A DNA stretch of 64,000 nucleotides from Albugo candida (lineage: Eukaryota; Oomycota; Peronosporomycetes; Albuginales; Albuginaceae), in the NCBI GenBank assembly GCA_905220665.1, contig CAJNAR010000148.1, positions 682,001-746,000 of the forward strand, written 5' to 3'. Position 1 is the stretch's first letter, and each line of letters starts with the position of its first letter. The notes under the pieces are model-generated. The model searched no databases and was not told the DNA's origin. It was given only the letters and a program-made list of their open reading frames with translations. Both the position numbers and the translations under genes were made by a program. This document shows, piece after piece, positions 11,595 to 22,239 of this stretch.

Positions 11595-11795
11595 TCATGG
11601 TAAGGTGCATCCACTTATCCTTGCGGTACTAGCTTGGTTTCTTGGCGCACCGATTTGTCTTCCAAAACCAGTGTCCTTGAAGAAAAACTCCAACGGCTGA
11701 TACTCTTTTCCGCCGTCCATTTGAATAACGTAGATTTGACAATCAAATTGACTTTCAGGAATGCAAACTAGATTTAAACCTCTGCACCACCACAA
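11595..11795 (-). pseudogene. copia integrase core remnant
   Basis: The minus strand encodes SQFDCQIYVIQMDGGKEYQP followed by a GRQIGAPRNQ segment. It aligns with RQLNCRIHVLRTYGGGEYKT and RQVSEPRNQ in the element near 19.7 kb. The Asp of the MDGGKEY motif is retained here, unlike in the two plus-strand relatives. Confidence 0.78.
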
Positions 11796-12690
11796 ATGTA
11801 TTTATCGCTAGGAAAATCTGGCGATATCTCGTCCGATGATTCACGGCATTCACCATTTAGCTATTCCCCAATCTGTCAAAGGGGGTCACTAACCTTTCAA
11901 GTCTGAGCAAATGATATCTCCTGTAACGTTGACGGGTGGGTTATTTCCTTACCGACTATCGCCTCTTGATATGCTTGCGTTGCGTCCAGGTTGAGCTGTT
12001 CTCCCGTGTCTAATTGCTTAGCCGTATACCAAAATCCATGTTTTCTGCCGTCTTGATTATCGTGCCATAGTTCATGTGACCCAGTCTTATATGCGCGTCC
12101 CCTTATGCAAGTAGTGGCTTACTTAGACTTCGTTATTTGTTATAAAAGATATCACACGGTATACAGGCTGTTTGACGCGTTCTCATTCACGAGCGGGCAC
12201 GCACGATTAATAAGTTGTTTGTATCTCCACGTCGAAAATAGCCGACCCGCTGTCAAACTTAGCGCAACTCTGCGGTGCTCTCGTTGAGATAAACTGAACT
12301 CTTTAGCCTCCAAAATACAGTTTGCAGTAATGGTTCTCTCCGATTTCTCTACGAAATGAACATCTAGCAACAGCGCTTTTTTTGCTTTCACTATCGCTGT
12401 GGTAGCAATGATAACGCTTCAACGTTTCGTAATTCGTAATGGACCAACATCAGCTTCAACAACCTCAATCGTGAACTTCTCTGCGTCTTCGAGCATGCTA
12501 GTATTATTTATCAGCTGGCGGCTTGAGCAGCGTCGGAGATAGTCCCGTCGGTAGGTCTACCAACATTTCCACCGTGTTTGCCCTTTCCTTCACGTTAAGA
12601 CCTCCACCTTGTAGAGTGCCGGCCCTTTACTGACCGGCTCCTGTCGTAGACTCCACGGTGAGCTGCACCGAAGTAATGGCATTGACCGTT

Positions 12691-12700
12691 GGGCTCATGC
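12691..12700 (-). other. primer binding site of the minus-strand copia element
   Basis: On the minus strand the sequence reads GCATGAGCCC, nearly the same as TTATGAGCCC of copia element 2, and lies at the inner side of the 5' LTR. Its ATG (minus strand, 12698-12696) again opens a frame beginning MSP, as in element 2, so the primer site and gag start coincide in both elements. Confidence 0.6.
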
Positions 12701-12731
12701 ATTCCAAAGTAGGAAGTGCCTTGGTAAAATA

Positions 12732-12904
12732 CAGATGCCGTTGTTTTACCTCTTGCCTAACAATGCTATCGACTCTTCGCTACCAGGAACTACCGCCCAG
12801 ATTCTGCGCAAACCTACCAAGATAAAGCTGCTGTCATATAGAGTTGACACCCGATAATTTATTCTTTCCCGCAGAAACTGTCTCTTGGTAACTGCTACTT
12901 TTAC
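12732..12904 (-). repeat. 5' LTR of the minus-strand copia element
   Basis: Direct repeat partner of 9286-9450, sharing TTGTTTTACCTCTTGC and AAGATAAAGCTGCTGTCATAT with small differences. The right edge is near GACCACA at about 12910. Confidence 0.75.
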
Positions 12905-14915
12905 GACCACATCCCACCACTAAACAACTGCATCCTTATGTAAGACATCTAAGGAGTCAAATGGGACAAGACTGCTTGCAGCGTTACAACGAGAGAGGCT
13001 TGACCAAAGTATTGAGAATGTAAGGATTCACATCTTTTGTAATTTCATGAAGACGCTTTGAAGTATATACTTCCCAATCGGAATCTTTCATCTGAAATTG
13101 GAAGAGTAAATTTGCCGCGAACTATTGCATTAGTACAATGCAATCACTACTAACCCTCAAGGAGCTGTGGATTTGACTGTCGCTGGTGCTTCTTTTTATC
13201 AGCACAAACTTAGGCGATCAGCAAGATAGTTTGTACAGCTATGTCGGAAATATATGTATATATTTCTTGCTGCTTACCAGCCACATTATTGTAAGAGCAA
13301 TTTCATGGTAGGGTCACCGTGCTGACAGGTGAGCGAAGATGGTGTCTCTCAAAAAGATGCATCATCTTCGATGTATGCACGTATCTTGGTGCGATAATTT
13401 GTTCTACCATGTAAGCTCTAACGAATTTCAGCGCGGATATCTTTAGCCCTGGTTTTAGTAACTTCGTTGAGAGACTGACTGATATCCGCCTGAGTACCAT
13501 CGACAAGAAGATCATTGGCTCTTCACTGCAACTCTTCACTCTCTGGGTAATTACCTTGCTTCAAGTAATTCCTGTGACGTCTATGATGCTGCAATTTTCC
13601 ATCAGAAGATGCGAGTTCTGGATACATCAATACTTAATCGTGATTTGGGAGCTCCGTGAGGACCTTCTCCATTGAATCGTCACGAGACTCCTCAATCTTT
13701 GCTAATCTTTAAATCAAAAGGCAGTCTTATCTAGGTTGGGGGACAAAAAGATCACGGTGCTTGTGTGATGTCCCTGAATAGCGAAATTGTCTGTGTCGTT
13801 TAGATTCTTCTCTTCATATTTCTCCGTACCGAAGTCTTCACCAATTATCATACAAGTGATATGACTCTTCAAAGCCACCATGGTTCTTTAGTAGTTGATT
13901 GTTGTTAGAATTGCGCTAGAGACAGGCTTTGATGATGGAATTGTATTGCCACTTGGCATTTGGTGAGAAAAGTGGTGGCTTCACACATCTAGCGATACCC
14001 AGTATACATTTGACATCAAGCGGATCTTTGCGTGCATTCTAGTCATCAAAAGTTGCTGGAGTCGACGGTCCTCCACCACGCCGACTGAAATATCCCCAAT
14101 CACTGGAATTGTCGAGGCTTAACGCATACTGTAAAAGATGCCGAGATGCTGTGCCGGACACCAAACGTGCTAAATGCCAGATATTTCTGGGTGCAACCGG
14201 GTGGCCCGAATCTTGCACCATCCAACTTACACCTGCTAGTAATGCTGCATTAAGCCCGATGGTGATCAATAAAGGGAGAGAAGAGTATGGGCATGTTATG
14301 ACATACCAAAACAAAAAATTACGATGAGACAAACTGTGCCGGTCGGAAAATGCGTTATTAATACTTGAAGGTCCCCCGTGGTGGTGTATCACACCCCTCT
14401 TTCTCTCCTATCGCCGTTTACAATGTCGCTGCTCGTGGCTGTATATCGTTTGCACAAGCTCATGAAGCGGCTATTTCAATAAAGTGTTTAGCGTGACATA
14501 GGCTACTTCCAACTGCATCAATGTATCTCCATTTGTCTTAAAACTAAGCACACGAGAAATCATGGTATTTATTATTATAAGCGCTGTGCTGATCACTTAG
14601 ACTTGTAAAAGATTGATGTGAAACCAGCTCGCCTTCCTGGAAAGTCACGGCCAAGATGCATACGACGCGCCTTAACTTTTGAACTTTGTGCTACAGTGCA
14701 AGTCATCTATACCCTGTAATCATTATTTTTTGCGGCCAAAATTGAAGACTCATCAAACATAAACCGTCAACGAATATAATTGGCGTAAATTCGAACCCTC
14801 CAATACCATTCCAACAGCTTTTTCCCCAATACATTTAATCTTGATACCAACCATCCTGCTCATTTGACAACAAAACACATTCCTTTTTTTCTGCCAGCCC
14901 ATTGATCTAAGCAGC
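12905..14915. other. unrecognised decayed sequence between transposons
   Basis: No intact gene is supported. Minus-strand frames around 13300-13900 contain protein-like but broken stretches, for example NEVTKTRAKDIRAEI near 13410-13470 and LPNHD near 13640. These look like an old host gene with many stops. A frame at 14039-14392 (minus) and its plus-strand counterpart are not recognisable. I could not assign a family. Confidence 0.4.
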
Positions 14916-17034
14916 ATGCCTCGAACATCAAAACAGCAACGTCACATGAAAGCTATGCGGGCTGCTTATGAGACGAACAAGCCGGAATTTATCAAGTTCA
15001 ACTATCGAAAACAGGAGCGATACAAAGGCGGATTTAGAAGTTGAATTCGAGGATTTTGAGGAAGATCAAACGGACACCATTATTGTGAGTATTGAGTCTT
15101 CTTGTAAAAGGCCTTCTCGGTACCTTGGAGATTTCGACAGAACGATACGGCGAAAAGGAGCAGCGCAGGAAAAAGCAGCTATTGGTTTAAAGAAATCTAG
15201 AGACATACTTCAAGGCTAAAGCCACGCAGCGTCAGCCTATAGACTCTGAAAGCAAGGACTCGATAGATGAAAGACCGCTTATTCTCACAACAATCTTCAA
15301 AGAGCGCTTGTGAAACTGGGAAAACAAAATGAATCACAGGAGGAAATTATGCGGCTGCGTCTTGCCTCTGTTGCAGGATACTTCAGGCTTATACTCTGCG
15401 GCAGTGAGGAATAGTTGATTCATTTGCACATTCTCTAGCGCAATTTTTATTTATTTATTGACGGTCTATCGTGATTGCAAAATAGAGAGTTGCTGCCTCG
15501 CGAATAATTGCGACGGCGAATGGAAAAGGGCGTTGGTTTGCCGAGATGCTTCGTGGCTGGGGACGTTCATATCTTGAAACTGATTTTATTCCTGGGAGAA
15601 AGCAGGGAAAGCATGTTAAAACAATCAGCTTATTAGAGGATGAAGATGTCATTGCAGATGTGCAGCTTTACCTTCGAAACAATAAATTCTGCTTAGTACC
15701 AACCGATTTTACCAGGCATGTCAACGAGCAAATACTTCCAAAAATTGATCCCACCGCATCTAGCCACCTCAGCACTGTGATCCGCTGGAGGAAGATACTT
15801 GGCCTACGCTATTCAGAGGTGAAGAAAGGCATGTACGTTGATGGCCATGAACGAGCAGATGTCGTGGCATATCGTACTCAGTTTTTGGAACGAATGAGAA
15901 TCTATGAGCCATTTATGCCGGAATTTGTTGGGCCGGAAATGGAATCGGAGATTTGGCCTGCCAGAGATACCATCATCCTAGTGACGCATGATGAAAGCAC
16001 ATTTGCCGCCCGTGATGGCCAGAAGAAGCTATGGCTTCCTGATGGCGAACAGCCACTGCGGAAGAAGGGGGCTGGAAGATCGATACATGTCAGCTAATTC
16101 CTGACTGATGTTGGTAAGTCTACTATTTTAGAGTTTTTCGCTTATTACTTTGATCAAGAGTTAACATCTTCTGTCTTTTTCAAGTGGGTCGACTAGCTTT
16201 GAGCAAAGAAAAGAAGCTTCAACACAGCAATCTTCCAGAAGAGGCCTGCATAATAACATATCCCGGCAAGAACTATGATGGTTGGTGGACTGCGGAAGAC
16301 CTTCATAAGCAAGTCCGGGATGCTGCAATTCCCATTCTCGATGCGCAGTTTCCCAATGCAAAAGCTCTCTTCGCTTTTGACAATGCGACTAGCCACGCAT
16401 CATTTGCTGAAGATGCTCTCGTATCTCAACGGATGAATCTTGAACGGGGAGGAAAGCAACCGGTTATACGGAATGGAATGTTTGTAGATGGGACATCGCA
16501 ATCCATGGTATTACCCGCAGATCATCCTCTGGTCGGACAACCAAAGAGCATAAAGATCGTCCTGCAGGAACGCAACCTCTGGACGACAAACCTTCACCTG
16601 TATTGCCGGGATAAATGTAATGACACAGGTAGCTGCTGTGGCCGCAGTATTATTCAGAACCAGCCAGACTTTAAAGCTCAAAAGGTTTGTTGGAAGAGAC
16701 AATCACCGCGGCGGGCCATCTCATCATATTTTACCCCAAATTTCATTGCGAATTTAATTTTATAGAAGACTTTTGGGGGGAAGCAAAACGATACGCAAGG
16801 AAAAATTGCGATTACACATGGAAAGGATTGGTCGCGACAGTTCCGAAAGCACTTGCCTCAGTTTCGCTCGCAACAATCCTTCGCCATGCTAGAAAGTGCT
16901 TCCTTTATATGGATGTGTATCGGAGAGATCTAACCGGAAAAGCCGCGGAATATGCTATGAAAAAGTACCGATCACATCGAAGAGTTCCAGACTCAGTTCA
17001 CACAGACAGCAATGTTTTAGTAGCTACTTTATGA
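14916..17034 (+). pseudogene. Tc1/mariner (IS630)-superfamily DDE transposase, decayed
   Basis: The protein belongs to a long transposase family common in fungi and oomycetes. The N-terminus (MPRTSKQQRHMKAMRAAYET, 14916 onward) is followed by broken frames. The frame reopens near 15486 with VAASRIIATANGKGRW and the landmark GKHVKTISLLEDEDV, and then gives the catalytic blocks: LVTHDESTFAARDGQKK (first Asp, about 15978-16030), FAFDNATSHASF (second Asp, about 16374-16410) and [13 protein letters not shown] (Glu, about 16755-16793). All three acidic residues are present. Disabling changes are a TAA at 16095-16097 where relatives have an acidic residue, and a +1 shift near 16683. A short intron at about 16114-16184 (GTAAGT...TTCAAG) is plausible. 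Confidence 0.83.
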
Positions 17035-17080
17035 AGCTGTAAGTATAATATAAAGATAATATATTACACTTGTACTCAAA

Positions 17081-17100
17081 CCCTAAACCCTAAACCCTAA
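17081..17100 (+). repeat. interstitial telomere-like repeat (CCCTAAA)
   Basis: Nearly three perfect units of CCCTAAA lie 46 bp after the transposase stop codon. TTTAGGG is the telomere repeat in many oomycetes and plants. The window clearly continues on both sides, so this is internal. It may mark a repaired break, a captured end, or part of the transposon terminus. Confidence 0.75.
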
Positions 17101-17640
17101 TTTGCCCACTGATGGCGGCCAAATTCTACGCTTTGATAGGAAATACTAGTTAAATCTAGAGAAACAAGGCAACTTTTAGAGCCTTATAAATTATTTGAAA
17201 ATCATCAAATTTGAAAATCCAAGTCTTTTGTTTTGAAGCGCTAGACTGTATCTATCATATAAAATCTCTGTTTTTTTTATGCGATGATTTATGCGTGAAG
17301 AGTATTGCATTTACTAAGGCCTAAAAAGTTACAGGTTATAGGTGGTGTGCACTGTACGTTTAGCATCTGTCTTTTTGATGTGCGATGTTTTTCTTCTGCT
17401 CACAGGCCGACACTTCGCCTGATGAGAATGAGATAATCAGAGTGCTACCGTTGCTGGGTTAGAAGTACACATTGCGACCTCCAAGTCCTCAAGTATGAGC
17501 ATGGGTCAGCATTGATCTTTGCGGCAAGGTGGAAGTAGGGCACAAATGTAGTGAGAAGCGAATATACTGTAGAATGAAATCAATTTAATCTCTTGCTCTC
17601 GATACTGTGCACATATCTAGTGCACGACATCATATTCCTA
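17101..17640. other. intergenic, no gene seen
   Basis: AT-rich non-coding sequence between the DDE transposon and the next copia element. A 5' LTR of that element would be expected near 17.3-17.6 kb, but I could not find a stretch matching its putative 3' LTR. A TATGAGC near 17494 is a weak candidate primer site. Confidence 0.4.
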
Positions 17641-17855
17641 AAGCCTAAGGTCGTCAGCAGCGTAGGGCAGATGCCGGTCGCGAAAGGGTCGGCATCCTGA
17701 AGGAGAAAGAAGAGGTCAAGGAAGAACCAAGGGATACGCAGAGCAAGCTGCTGGAACTCTTCACGGGTCTCACGGAGCGCAGAGGGGGCGCATGGAGGCG
17801 TCACAAGGGCGCCTGAAGGAGAAGGAGTGTTTGAAGGGCCACGAGGCTAGTATTT

Positions 17856-18947
17856 TTGGCTCGGTGTTGGGGTAAGGCCATGACCAGAGAGACGTTGGCC
17901 GTATCGCCACCGAGGCGTGTGCCGCCCAGCGTATCGCAATCCACGTACTTTGGTGCAGGACAGCCTGGATACGCTGGTGCAGCAGCCAACGTTGAGATGG
18001 CGCAAGCGCCGCCGCCGGTGCTTCCGCAGCATTACGTGTCACCATCCATGTACCAGCCGGCGCCTCCACCAAACATGGCATCAGGACTCCAATACGACCG
18101 CGTGCCGGATACGCGACAGAGGAAGCTGGGCATCCGACCATTCGATGGCAAGGAATTGTATCAAGGACTCGGAAGTGGTTTTCTATCGTGGAGAGATTTG
18201 TTAGTCAGGTCATGTTCGCGGAGCGAGCAAGTGGTTTCCAGTGGAGTGAAAACGTCAAGGTGGACGTACTAGGGCACCACTTGATCGGATGGCGGAGCGA
18301 TATTACAATCAACAGGCCGAGCGGTTGTGCGAACAGCAACCGACGCTAGAGCATGCGATGCAGCGTCTACTCCATACGTTTGCGACAAACATCAAACCCG
18401 CACAAAGTATGAAAATTTTCATAGCTCCCAAAAACTTTAAGCGAAGCTGAACCGAGCGTTACTTGTACTTGGTGGCGGGGAGTAAATTGTGTGGAGGTGC
18501 CGACAACCTAGTTCAAGACAACATTGTGCATAACGCTGATCCTAGCATGAGGGTGTCGATGTTGGCGAGGTTAAACCTCACTCACATAGAGTATTTGCGG
18601 CAGGCGGAAGAGCTTGCACACTTCGCGCAGTCGACTGATATCGAACTGCGCGGGAAGAATATCGGAAAGGACGTGGTTAACAACGTCGACAATGGGCGCC
18701 GAGCTTATCAAAAGAATAAAACAGACAAGAGCAAGAACCGTCGAGATGTGCGCACGTGCTACAAATGTGGAAAGGCAGGACATCTGAAGATAGCGTGCCC
18801 CGAGGGCAGCGCTGAGCTAAGATCGACGGATGATGTTGACTTCGTCCTGGCCATAGGCGGATCAAGTGTCAATGATGAATACTGGATCCTCGATAGCGGA
18901 TCGAGTCGATACCTGGTAAATGACGCTTCAATGCTGGAAGACCCTTA
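17856..18947 (+). pseudogene. copia gag and protease region
   Basis: The first frame gives a Pro-rich N-terminus and the capsid start RPFDGKELYQGLGSGFLSW. After a shift near 18230-18300 the capsid continues (VKVDVLGHHLIG, then YLYLVAGSKLCGGADNLVQD). The 18463-18948 frame holds the zinc knuckle CYKCGKAGHLKIAC at about 18759-18800 and the aspartic protease motif WILDSGSSRYLVND at about 18883-18925, with the catalytic DSG intact. An early stop after LEDP at 18946-18948 separates protease from the downstream integrase. Confidence 0.85.
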
Positions 18948-18948
18948 G

Positions 18949-21900
18949 AGATACTTCAGCGAGTGCGATGCTGCGGATGGTGGTCACCTGCGCATAACGA
19001 TGCGCGGGAGTGTGATTATTACAACGATAGTAATGGGAAAAATAACCAAGGTGCGCTTGAAGGATGTATACTTCGCGGAAAACCTCGAGAGGAACATTAT
19101 TTCGTATGGATTGTTGGAGGGTAAAGGGTGTAGAATATCCACCGGTCCAGTATCGTGTTCTAGCCGCATTGAACGAAGGACCGGCTGTTTCGACGTAGGA
19201 ATACGCAATAACGTGCTGGTTGTGCGCGCACAAAAATGCGAACTAGATACGACGGGACGAGACGTGATGATGTCAGTACTCGCGCAACATGAGGAGAACG
19301 TAGGTAAGGATGTGCAGAAAGGGTCGCTACTGCACTTCCATAAACGGCTTGCGCATCTTAATTACGACACTATCATCAAGATGGCCAAGGACACCGCATA
19401 AGGAATACAGCTCACGGATGAGCTGCGCGCTAACTGCTTGTCTTGCGTTCAAGGGAAACAAACCAAGGATCCGCAGTCGCGAAAGGAAACTGGAAGAAAC
19501 GCACCGATCGATGTGATTGGAGGAGTCATATGCTCCGACTTGAAGGGACCGATGACCCCGCGGGACAGGTTGGGCAACCGTTACATGGTGAATTTAATCG
19601 ACCAGCGGACAAATTAATGTCGCGTTTTCTTGGCAAAGTCCAAGGATGTTGCAGCTCAGAAGTTCAACCACTTCATGGCATTCTTTGAGCGACAGCTCAA
19701 CTGTCGGATTCACGTCTTGAGGACGTACGGTGGAGGGGAATACAAGACATTGGAGCTATTCTGCAAGAAAACTGGTATTGCACGGCAGGTGAGCGAGCCA
19801 CGTAATCAAGAAGTTAATGGAAAAGCAGACCGTATGCACCGCACCATCATGAACATGGTGCGAAGCATGCTCTTCGCTTGTGGATTGCCGTTAGGCTTCT
19901 GGGGAGATGCCGTGGAATATGCGGTGTATAATCTCAAACGGAGTCTAAGCAAAGCGAATTTGGGAGGACAGTTACCGTTGTGAATGCTCACGAAGGGCAT
20001 CCCAGACTTGGGCGACATAGTGGTTTTTGTCTCGCCGTTCACGGTGCATAGAGATGCGAGAAACAAGTCGCTGGGTGAGCGTGGAAAACATGGTATCATC
20101 ATTGGCAAGATTGATGAAATGAAGGGCTACAGGATTTATTTGCCAAAGGAGAAGATCTTCATCGTCACGCAACACGCTCGAATCGTAGAGACAGTGACCG
20201 AGGAGCAGAATGCGTAGTTACATCGTGTGCATCTAACGGAGGACGATGAAACAATCGGCGATAAGGGCGGTTATCCGTCGATAAAAATCCCAAAACCGGT
20301 TCCAGGAGGGAAATGCAAGAGACGAGGACAAAGGAAACCCTGGACGCGCGGTGCGCACATGACCGGAACAGGGCGCAAAAGGCACGTGGAAATGCTGAAG
20401 AAAGTGAATAGCCTGGTGAAGTGATAAATAGTGTGCGGAAGGCGAGCCCGAAGAATTATGAGCAAGCCATGAAGAGTGAGCAGAGGGAAAAGTGGCTAAT
20501 TGCAATGTCGGATTAGCTGCAAGCGCTCGAAGACAACGGAGTTTGGTTGTCGTAGCGCCACCTAACAACAGCCACGTGCCGCACACAAAATGGGTCTAGA
20601 AGACCAAAAACGGATGCTGAGGGAGCTATCGAACGGTTTAAGGCGAGACTGGTTGCCTGTGGTAATGAGCAGGTATGTGGCGTTGATTATGGTCTTATGT
20701 TTGCTGCTGTTATGGAGGAGTTGAGCACGGTGAAAGTGATTTTAGTGCTTGCGTTGCACTGTGTACGTGAAGGCTGATAAAGAAGAGCATTTGGATATCT
20801 TCTTGGCGATTCCGCAGGGGATGAAGATTTGAAGATGGCACTTTACGACAAGTTGGCGTGCAAGACAAATCGTACTTAGCGCTACAACTGAAAATTTTTC
20901 TCTATGGCCTCAAGCAGGCGGGCCGCCTGTGGAGCAAACTGCTACACGCCAGGCTGGGCGAGGCAGGATTCACGCAGTGTGAAACCGATATGTGCTTGTA
21001 CTATAAGCACCAGGGAGACGATGTGACTATTGTCGGCGTTTACGTGGACGACTTACTAGTCACAGCGTCCAGTCCGAGGATGGTAGAGCTGTTTTCGAGG
21101 AGATGACATGTTTATCGATTAAAGATTTGGGCGAAGTTCGCAAGTTTCTCGGGATGCGAGTTAGTTTGGGGGACGAAAGCACGTGCATGGTGGACCAACA
21201 GGCTACAACTGAAGAAATGCTTAAGAATCATGCTTTGATGGAGGCGAATGGTGTTCGTGCGCCTATCGGTGAAGAAGCTAATGAAGTGGAGAAGGACCCT
21301 GCGTTGCTGACAACGGTACCGAGCCAAAGAGTTGAACCAACGATCCGCGACTTTCAGTCGCTTGTGAGGAGCTGACCTTAGGTTGCAAGATGTTCTTGTC
21401 CGGATATCAGCTTTGCAGTGCACAAGGCCAAGCGGGGCACTCACCAACCCACTATGAGTGACTGGAAGCTGACAAATAGAGTCGCCAGATACTTGAAGGA
21501 GACCAAGAACCTTAAGGTCAAGATGATTGTTCCAAGAAATGAAGTAATCAAGGCCAGTTTGGCGAGATGAAGTGACTCGGACTATGAGGCTGATAAAGCG
21601 GACCGTTAGATTGTTACAGGCAAAGTTTTAACCATGGACGGTGCTAGTGTGCAGTGGGTGTGCAAAAAGCAAACCGGGGTTTCGCTTTCGACAATGGAAG
21701 CCGAGTTTGCGTCGGCCTTGCACGCTGCACGAGAATAGCTAGGACTGAGAGAGTTGATGCGCGAGATTGGGTTTCAAGTGCAGGCTCCGATGTCAGTGCT
21801 GATGGACAACCAGGCTGCTATCAGACAGCTGGAGACTGAAGGAAGTATGTCGAGTTTCAAGCACATTGATGTGCGCATGAAGTTTATACGCGATTATGCG

Positions 21901-22020
21901 AGTAAGGACATCGTGAAACCGAAGTTTGTGGAATCGCGCCTAATGAAGGCGGACTTCCTGACAAAAGTGTTGCCGGCTCAAAGAATTGCAGAACTACGAG
22001 AGCTATTCAATTTTCTGTAG
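18949..22020 (+). pseudogene. copia pol: integrase, RT and RNase H relic
   Basis: The integrase zinc-binding part is visible as FHKRLAHLNYDTI (about 19336) and NCLSCVQGKQ (about 19433). In the core the second catalytic position reads TYGGGEY (about 19723), where Asp is expected before GGGE, and the third reads NGKADRMHRT, with Asp in place of Glu; the enzyme would be dead even without the stops. RT pieces include LYGLKQAGRLWSKLL (about 20900) and the intact catalytic YVDDLLV (about 21040-21060). RNase H runs to a stop at 22018-22020 through TMEAEFASALHAARE, an in-frame TAG at about 21738, and LMDNQAAIRQLETEGSMSSF. Confidence 0.87.
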
Positions 22021-22239
22021 CCATAGAGTGTGGGACGACCTAGGATGAGTACTGGAAAAAACTGCAAGATGGTGAGAGTGTGTAGAAGTTCGGCCGACCA
22101 TTTTCGGCGGGTAGGTGCAGCCACGATCTGTTTATAAAATGGTTGGATGGTAGAGATCGTAAGAAACTTTGTTTGTAGGACGTTGAAATCAACTTCACTT
22201 CTACTTTTCACAGCATCCTCTCGACTTGTAAAGTCTAAC
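22016..22239 (+). repeat. putative 3' LTR of the 17.6-22.2 kb copia copy
   Basis: It starts with TGTAGCC, overlapping the stop codon of the pol frame, and ends TCTAACA, so it follows the TG...CA rule and has the expected length (about 224 bp). No 5' partner was found in the window, so this rests on position and ends only. Confidence 0.4.

Larger units (their letters stand above)
9286..12904 (-). mobile_element. Ty1/copia retrotransposon, element 3 in order (minus strand, both LTRs, heavily decayed)
   Basis: Two direct repeats of about 170 bp (9286-9450 and 12732-12904) bound minus-strand remnants of integrase (11595-11795), RT (10481-11340) and RNase H (9640-9729). An initiator-tRNA type primer site lies just inside the right repeat. 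The order and strand are consistent with a complete but strongly mutated element, the oldest-looking of the four. Its protein pieces resemble the plus-strand elements at 2883-7595 and 17.6-22.2 kb. Confidence 0.82.
17640..22239 (+). mobile_element. Ty1/copia retrotransposon, 17.6-22.2 kb copy (no 5' LTR seen)
   Basis: It carries gag, protease, integrase, RT and RNase H in copia order on the plus strand, with longer intact frames than the other copies. It is closely related to element 2, sharing the capsid YLRQAEELAHFA, the zinc knuckle and the integrase tail. Each domain carries at least one stop or frameshift. A candidate 3' LTR follows the end of the pol frame; the 5' end is truncated or too diverged to place. 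Confidence 0.88.

Noticed and set aside
14039..14392. 117-codon minus-strand frame as a gene
   Set aside because: No recognisable motif, low-complexity start, and surrounded by decayed sequence.
17330..17600. Possible 5' LTR of the 17.6-22.2 kb copia copy
   Set aside because: Only scattered short similarities to the putative 3' LTR; no convincing alignment.
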